From NCBI GenBank assembly GCA_013372975.1, contig JABXIS010000017.1:62001-126000 (forward strand): DNA of 64,000 nucleotides. Direction: 5' to 3'. The position numbers and the translations under genes were made by a program. Positions 59,513 to 64,000 of this stretch are shown here, piece by piece. The stretch comes from Alphaproteobacteria bacterium (GTDB lineage: Bacteria; Pseudomonadota; Alphaproteobacteria; Sphingomonadales; Kordiimonadaceae). Numbering within the stretch: position 1 is the stretch's first letter; each line of letters opens with the position of its first letter. Under the pieces are notes generated by a model. The model saw nothing but the letters and a program-made list of their open reading frames with translations, was not told the DNA's origin and did no database searches.

Positions 59513-59543
59513 ATATATTGGCTATTGACCAATATATTGAACA
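59513..59543 (+). promoter_or_regulatory. kbl promoter dyad and putative XRE-cupin operator
   Basis: AATATATTGG and CCAATATATT (59513-59522 and 59530-59539) are perfect 10-bp arms around seven bases. The right arm is part of CAATATATTGAAC (59531-59543), which matches the XRE-cupin promoter element in 12 of 13 bases. A -35 candidate TTGACC (59526-59531) with TATCTA 16 bases later would lie in the dyad. The region is 60-90 nt upstream of the kbl ATG. Confidence 0.55.
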
Positions 59544-59602
59544 TTGTATCTAGTATATCGAATTTTGCTCCAGCAGGGAGCCGGGAACAAAGGGATTTGG
59601 GC

Positions 59603-60799
59603 ATGACTGATCGCTATAAAGCGTACCTTCAGGAACAACTGGCAGACGTTAAGGAAGCCGGCCTTTATAAAAGCGAGCGCGTGATCACCACGCCGCAATC
59701 TTCGGCCGTGCATGTGGCCGGTGCGGGCGACACAGATTATATCAACTTCTGCGCCAACAACTATCTCGGGCTTTCCAACGACCAGATCCTGGTGGAAACG
59801 GCAAAGGAAGCGCTCGACAAACAAGGTTACGGCATGTCCAGTGTGCGCTTCATTTGCGGCACGCAGGATGTACACAAAGAACTGGAAGGCAAGCTTGCCA
59901 AATTCCTGAAAACCGAAGATGTGATCCTTTACCCAAGCTGCTTTGATGCCAACGCAGGCCTGTTTGAAACCCTTCTGGGCCCCGAGGATGCCATCATTTC
60001 GGATGCGCTCAACCATGCGTCTATCATTGACGGCGTGCGCCTCTGCAAGGCCAAGCGCTTCCGCTATGCCAACAACGATATGGCGGAGCTGGAAAAATGC
60101 CTTCAGGAAGCCCAAGACGCGCGTTTTCGCCTGATCGCCACAGATGGTGTATTCTCCATGGACGGCATTCTGGCGAACCTGCCGGCTATCTGTGACCTCG
60201 CCGAAAAATACGACGCCATGGTGATGGTAGACGATAGCCACGCTGTTGGCTTTATCGGTGAAACCGGTGCCGGCACACCGGAACATTTCGGCGTGCAGGA
60301 CAGGGTGCATATCATCACCGGCACGCTCGGCAAGGCACTGGGCGGCGCTTCTGGCGGCTATACCGCGGCAAGCGCCGAGGTGGTGGATTGGCTGCGCCAG
60401 CGCTCGCGCCCGTACCTCTTCTCCAACACTCTTGCCCCTGTGATCGCAGCCACCTCAATCAAGGTGCTCGAGCTTCTGGAACAAGGGTCTGAACTCAGAG
60501 ACCGTGTTCATGCCAACTCAAAGCAGTTCCGCGACGGCATGGAAAAGCTTGGCTTCACGCTCGCGGGCGCCGACCACCCGATCATCCCCGTGATGTTGGG
60601 TGACGCCAAGCTGGCAGCAGACATGGCAGAGAAGCTGCTGGCAGAAGGCATCTTTGTGATCGGCTTCTCTTTCCCTGTGGTGCCAAAGGGGCAAGCACGC
60701 ATCCGCACCCAGATGTCTGCCGGCCACACGCCAGAACAGATTGACCGCGCTGTCGCTGCCTTTGGAAAAGTGGGCCGCGAGCTGGGCATTATTGAGTAA
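59603..60799 (+). CDS. kbl: Glycine C-acetyltransferase (2-amino-3-ketobutyrate CoA ligase)
   Basis: About 398 residues of the alpha-oxoamine synthase family. It cleaves 2-amino-3-ketobutyrate with CoA to glycine and acetyl-CoA. Visible are [17 protein letters not shown], the cofactor region [19 protein letters not shown], the PLP lysine in [16 protein letters not shown] (about residue 245) and the substrate-side [13 protein letters not shown] segment. Identity is strengthened by tdh, which makes its substrate, 29 bp downstream. ATG at 59603 gives the normal family length; the frame extends upstream to 59525 without a ribosome site. Confidence 0.95.
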   Translation: MTDRYKAYLQEQLADVKEAGLYKSERVITTPQSSAVHVAGAGDTDYINFCANNYLGLSNDQILVETAKEALDKQGYGMSSVRFICGTQDVHKELEGKLAKFLKTEDVILYPSCFDANAGLFETLLGPEDAIISDALNHASIIDGVRLCKAKRFRYANNDMAELEKCLQEAQDARFRLIATDGVFSMDGILANLPAICDLAEKYDAMVMVDDSHAVGFIGETGAGTPEHFGVQDRVHIITGTLGKALGGASGGYTAASAEVVDWLRQRSRPYLFSNTLAPVIAATSIKVLELLEQGSELRDRVHANSKQFRDGMEKLGFTLAGADHPIIPVMLGDAKLAADMAEKLLAEGIFVIGFSFPVVPKGQARIRTQMSAGHTPEQIDRAVAAFGKVGRELGIIE

Positions 60800-60828
60800 G
60801 CCAACAAGGCATTCGAAGGGACAACATC

Positions 60829-61857
60829 ATGAAAGCACTGGTGAAAGCAAAGGCCGAAAAGGGCATCTGGATGGAAGATGTGCCAATGCCGGAAGTTGGC
60901 CACAATGACGTGCTGGTAAAGGTGAAGAAAACCGCCATCTGTGGCACCGATGTGCATATTTATAACTGGGACAAATGGGCCCAAGGCACCATCCCAGTAC
61001 CCATGCATGTTGGCCATGAATTCGCAGGTGAAATCGTTGAGCTTGGCAGCGAGGTAAAAGGCCTTGAGATTGGCCAACGAGTTTCCGCTGAAGGCCACAT
61101 CACCTGTGGCCACTGCCGAAACTGCCGGGCGGGCCAGCGCCACCTGTGCCGCAACACCGAAGGTGTAGGTGTTAACCGCCCGGGTGCCTTTGCCGAATAT
61201 ATCTCAGTACCTGCCGTGAACATCTGCCCGCTGCCTGAAGGCGTTTCAGACGAACTGGGCGCGATCCTCGATCCGCTTGGCAATGCCACCCACACCGCGC
61301 TGTCGTTCGATTTGGTGGGCGAAGATGTGCTGATCACAGGCGCTGGCCCTATTGGCATCATGGCCGTGGCCATTGCCCGCAAGGTGGGTGCACGCAATAT
61401 CGTGATTACGGACGTAAACGACTTCCGCCTTGATCTGGCGCGCCAGATGGGCGCCACAAAGGCCGTGAATGTGATGAACGAAAGCCTGCGCGACACCATG
61501 GCTGATCTACGCATGACGGAAGGCTTTGACGTGGGGCTTGAGATGTCTGGCGTGCCGCAGGCGTTCGACAACATGCTCGACACCATCAACCACGGCGGCA
61601 AGGTTGCCTTGCTAGGCATTTTGCCTGAAGGCTCTGGTATCAACTGGAATCATGTGATCTTCAAGGGCCTGCAGGTGCACGGCATTTATGGCCGCCGCAT
61701 GTTCGAAACCTGGTACAAGATGATCGCCATGATCGAAAGCGGGCTGGACCTGAGCCCGATCCTCACCCACAATTTCCATGTGGATGATTTCCAGAAGGGT
61801 TTCGATGTAATGTGTTCGGGCCAATCAGGCAAAGTGATCCTGGACTGGGCGGCCTAA
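60829..61857 (+). CDS. tdh: L-threonine 3-dehydrogenase
   Basis: 342 residues of the zinc medium-chain dehydrogenase family. It oxidises L-threonine with NAD+ to 2-amino-3-ketobutyrate, the substrate of Kbl. The catalytic zinc site ([21 protein letters not shown]) and structural zinc cysteines ([15 protein letters not shown]) are present, as is the NAD site [14 protein letters not shown] (about 170-183). The C-terminal [14 protein letters not shown] is typical of Tdh. With kbl it forms an operon for threonine use as carbon and nitrogen. The last base pairs overlap the stop of the convergent BLUF gene (CTAA). Confidence 0.96.
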   Translation: MKALVKAKAEKGIWMEDVPMPEVGHNDVLVKVKKTAICGTDVHIYNWDKWAQGTIPVPMHVGHEFAGEIVELGSEVKGLEIGQRVSAEGHITCGHCRNCRAGQRHLCRNTEGVGVNRPGAFAEYISVPAVNICPLPEGVSDELGAILDPLGNATHTALSFDLVGEDVLITGAGPIGIMAVAIARKVGARNIVITDVNDFRLDLARQMGATKAVNVMNESLRDTMADLRMTEGFDVGLEMSGVPQAFDNMLDTINHGGKVALLGILPEGSGINWNHVIFKGLQVHGIYGRRMFETWYKMIAMIESGLDLSPILTHNFHVDDFQKGFDVMCSGQSGKVILDWAA

Positions 61858-62270
61858 ACCGCCTGGTCACTCAGATCAAGGGACATCAACAGCCCTAACA
61901 TGCTTTCGGGGGACATTTCTTGGGGCGCCAGCTGGTCGTGCCCCGAGAACCTGAGAAGCCGTTCCCGGTTCAATTTGGTATCGCCGTGATACCCCATGCT
62001 CCATTTCGGGAAGGCGCGTTCCGATATCGCCTTGCATTCCACCAATTCGATATTCTGGTGGCGATGATCCCTGGCGATCATGTGATAGGTTTCGCTGACA
62101 TTGTGCCTGCCACCTTCAAGCACCTGCAGGAACAGGCTGCCATTGAACCATAACGCGCCTGTGATGCTGTTTGCCGCATTGCGCCTGCGTGCACTTTCCA
62201 GAATCTGCTGAATATCGCAATCAACGGATGGATTGCGCTCACTGAAGTAAATCAGCCTCGTCAAATACAT
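61854..62270 (-). CDS. BLUF-domain blue-light sensor
   Basis: 138 residues. The FAD-binding BLUF domain fills residues 1-95: TRLIYFS (Y8), [25 protein letters not shown] (N31, Q49) and FPKWSMGY (W90, M92). These match the Tyr, Asn, Gln and Trp/Met positions used in BLUF photoreceptors such as AppA and BlrB. About 40 residues follow with no known output domain ([21 protein letters not shown]), so it would signal by protein contact as in short BLUF proteins. ATG at 62270. It stands alone between tdh (convergent) and the binding-protein gene. Confidence 0.93.
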   Translation of the reverse strand: MYLTRLIYFSERNPSVDCDIQQILESARRRNAANSITGALWFNGSLFLQVLEGGRHNVSETYHMIARDHRHQNIELVECKAISERAFPKWSMGYHGDTKLNRERLLRFSGHDQLAPQEMSPESMLGLLMSLDLSDQAV

Positions 62271-62408
62271 TCAAAGCCCTTCCCAATAACGAACCACCAG
62301 CCTAAGCACCGATGCATCAAGCCCCCCCGGAAAAACCATGCAAGGATAAGATAGGCTTGCCATCTTTCTGAAAGGTAAACAGACCAAACGATTCGCTATG
62401 AACCACTT

Positions 62409-63140
62409 TTAGAAATGACGCTGGATAATAGCGTAGCGGCGATCGCCCAGCATATGATTGGCATCATTCAGGCGCGCCATCACATCATCAGCCGTACCGT
62501 GCGAACAGCCCATCCCCACCTCTGCTGGCCGCCAGTGCATGACCAATTGAATGTCTTCAGACCGGCCTTTTTGGTTCACAATACTGCTGGCACCCAGAAG
62601 GCCCGCGAGCCAATAATCCCCCCTGCCCCTCATCAATAGCTGGAACGCCGCCTCTTCCGTACCCACCTCGATGACAGTAACGTCAGGTTTCTTCTTAAGT
62701 TCATTGATAGTCGCCGCCGCCGTTTGGGCAATCAATACCCGCCCTCTGATATCATCTTCCGTGGCTGGCGGTATTCCGGCATCAGCACGCTGATAGAAAG
62801 CCCAGCCGCCCCTATAGAAAGGCGTCACCCATTTAAAGAGCGGTTTTCGCTCCTCGGTAAAATTCATGGAAAAAAGGCATGTATTGGGCTGTTCCTGCGC
62901 GATCCGGAAAGCGCGCTTCCAGGGAAGAACCTGAATGTCGTAGGGGATACCCACTTCAGCCATTATTTCGGCCACAAGCTCGACGCTTGAGCCTTTCACT
63001 TCGCCCGTGATGGGATCACGGTAATTGAAGGGAGGATTATCCTCTGTCAGTAGCAACAGTTTTTCCGGCTCGGCACAAACCAACTGCCCTGCACAACAGC
63101 AAACCAGCAGGCCTGTCAAAACGGCTCTAAATCTGCGCAT
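62409..63140 (-). CDS. Orphan periplasmic solute-binding (SBP_bac_3-like) protein
   Basis: 243 residues. A signal peptide ending VCAE (about 1-24) is followed by LLLLTEDNPPFNYRDPITGEVKGSSVELVAEIMAEVGIPY, the start of the SBP_bac_3 type II binding fold, and later IAQTAAATINELKKKPDVTVIEV. As with the other binding protein at 56222, no ABC membrane or ATP-binding gene accompanies it, and it resembles orphan binding proteins of marine proteobacteria. The ligand is unknown. The ATG at 63140 has GGAGGAG upstream. Confidence 0.8.
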   Translation of the reverse strand: MRRFRAVLTGLLVCCCAGQLVCAEPEKLLLLTEDNPPFNYRDPITGEVKGSSVELVAEIMAEVGIPYDIQVLPWKRAFRIAQEQPNTCLFSMNFTEERKPLFKWVTPFYRGGWAFYQRADAGIPPATEDDIRGRVLIAQTAAATINELKKKPDVTVIEVGTEEAAFQLLMRGRGDYWLAGLLGASSIVNQKGRSEDIQLVMHWRPAEVGMGCSHGTADDVMARLNDANHMLGDRRYAIIQRHF

Positions 63141-63225
63141 TTTCTCCTCCAGCAGCTGATAAATGCAGCTGTTTTCCGGTGACGACGCGCAGTATACCGC
63201 GAAAGTTCTTAAGATTTTCTAGCAG

Positions 63226-63879
63226 TCAGAGCATCGCTGTTAACCGAAATAACGGTTGCCCGCTATCGCGGTATTTGCGTTCAAATGGCGTAAGCGGATG
63301 TGTGGCCTCAAAGGCTTCCAATTCCGCTTGATAGCCCGCAACACCCAGAGCAAGCGCAAACTCATCAAGATAGGTACGCCAGTTTGACCGTAGCTCCAGT
63401 TCACCACCAAGCCTCAGCATGAAAGGGAAAACGGGCGCACCATGCCATCGCCGTTTCAGGTGCACTGATTTCGGCCAGGGATTGGGGTACAAAATATAGT
63501 GGCGCGCCAGCGTCCAGCTCGCTTCGACCGCCAGGCGATAAAAGTCGTTCAGGTCTGCACGCATCAATATAAGATTGTCGCCCAACCCTCCTGGTCGCTC
63601 CTTAAGCAAACGATGTTCGGATTTATCAATACCGATAATCCAGTGATCAGGGTACTGGCGCGCCAGCTCACGACTGCTGTCCCCTACCCCGCAACAGGCA
63701 TCAAGGATGAGTGGGCGGTTGGGCGCATCGTCAATCCGGCGGCAAACCGCGGCAAACGCCCTTCTGGTGTGATCAGCTATTGGCTTCCTGAAATCTGAAT
63801 CGAGATGCTTTCGTACAAGCATCTCCAGATTTTCATGCACACCTTCCTGGTTGCTGACGATTTTTTTTGAAACGGACAT
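63226..63879 (-). CDS. TrmB-like SAM-dependent methyltransferase
   Basis: 217 residues of the class I methyltransferase fold. The SAM motif is LILDACCGVGDSSRELA (about 57-73), then HWIIGIDKSEHRL and ILMRADLNDFYRL. The TrmB-like signature is YILYPNPWPKSVHLKRRWHG (about 127-146) and the tail T-x-FERKYRDSG. Classic TrmB (tRNA m7G46) has PDPW with aspartate; here PNPW has asparagine, so this may be a paralogue with another substrate or altered activity. N-terminal residues 1-50 lack the usual TrmB lead. Start at 63879, with GAGTGCG upstream. Confidence 0.78.
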   Translation of the reverse strand: MSVSKKIVSNQEGVHENLEMLVRKHLDSDFRKPIADHTRRAFAAVCRRIDDAPNRPLILDACCGVGDSSRELARQYPDHWIIGIDKSEHRLLKERPGGLGDNLILMRADLNDFYRLAVEASWTLARHYILYPNPWPKSVHLKRRWHGAPVFPFMLRLGGELELRSNWRTYLDEFALALGVAGYQAELEAFEATHPLTPFERKYRDSGQPLFRLTAML

Positions 63880-64000
63880 CGCACTCTTTTTCTTTATCCG
63901 CCCATGTAGGCGCGCGGCACCCTATCAAATCGAAAGGCCAGCTGCCAAGTGTGATATTACGCCAAGTAGTTCAAAACAATCAACAAATGACGTTCCCGCC

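Overview
The window reads as a chromosomal segment of a free-living, aerobic Gram-negative bacterium, most likely a marine or environmental alphaproteobacterium; an order such as Kordiimonadales is a guess, not shown by the sequence. The clues are moderately high GC, TonB-dependent receptors with N-terminal STN domains, a soluble Fds-type formate dehydrogenase, an alternative oxidase, many acyl-CoA enzymes and dense gene packing. I see no rRNA, tRNA, CRISPR array, insertion sequence, phage gene or integrase, and no gap longer than about 300 bases without a gene.

Layout. 1-8754: the 3' part of an RTX-type calcium-binding protein, then on the minus strand an ECF sigma factor, a FecR-type anti-sigma factor and two tandem 951-residue TonB-dependent receptors with STN domains (a cell-surface signalling and uptake unit). 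8873-13341: a minus-strand operon of an MMPL-type RND exporter, a LolA-like outer-membrane lipoprotein-sorting protein and an outer-membrane beta-barrel, closed by an intrinsic terminator. 13536-15235: a divergent LysR regulator and a nitroreductase. 15232-20869: a soluble NAD-linked molybdenum formate dehydrogenase (fdsG-fdsB-fdsA-fdhD). 21071-22612: a protein that looks like PAS plus a degenerate EAL domain. 22755-28832: a secreted amidohydrolase and an AraC regulator, then divergently a bile-acid:Na symporter-family carrier, a D-aminoacylase-family enzyme and a TauE-type permease. 28855-34373: a serine beta-lactamase-like hydrolase, a membrane-anchored LytTR regulator and an exported M3 metallopeptidase.

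34531-45351 is the most coherent block. A TetR regulator diverges from an eight-gene operon: PECR-like SDR, acyl-CoA carboxylase beta, acyl-CoA dehydrogenase, methylglutaconyl-type hydratase, biotin carboxylase alpha, a BKACE-family cleavage enzyme, a second acyl-CoA dehydrogenase and an acyl-CoA ligase. It resembles the acyclic-terpene (atu) or leucine (liu) gene sets, but a BKACE enzyme sits where those sets carry a lyase or AtuA. A perfect 10-bp palindrome inside a 20-bp dyad overlaps the -35 region and is the likely TetR operator.

45353-53418: an alternative oxidase, a small membrane protein, a paraoxonase-like lactonase, a zinc-ribbon membrane protein, a PAS-REC protein, an OmpR regulator and a hybrid histidine kinase. 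53534-56148: an arginine/citrulline catabolism group (ctlX, an Lrp/AsnC regulator, astA). 56222-63879: an orphan periplasmic binding protein, a group II PLP decarboxylase, an XRE-cupin regulator, kbl-tdh for threonine catabolism, a BLUF photoreceptor, a second orphan binding protein and a TrmB-like methyltransferase.

Three non-coding observations stand out. An FNR/FixK-type box (TTGAC-N4-GTCAA) lies upstream of the PLP decarboxylase. A 13-bp element is repeated with one mismatch in front of both the XRE-cupin gene and kbl. Six of eight convergent gene pairs abut or overlap at their stop codons, which leaves no room for terminators. The best candidate for something undescribed is the carboxylase-BKACE operon.
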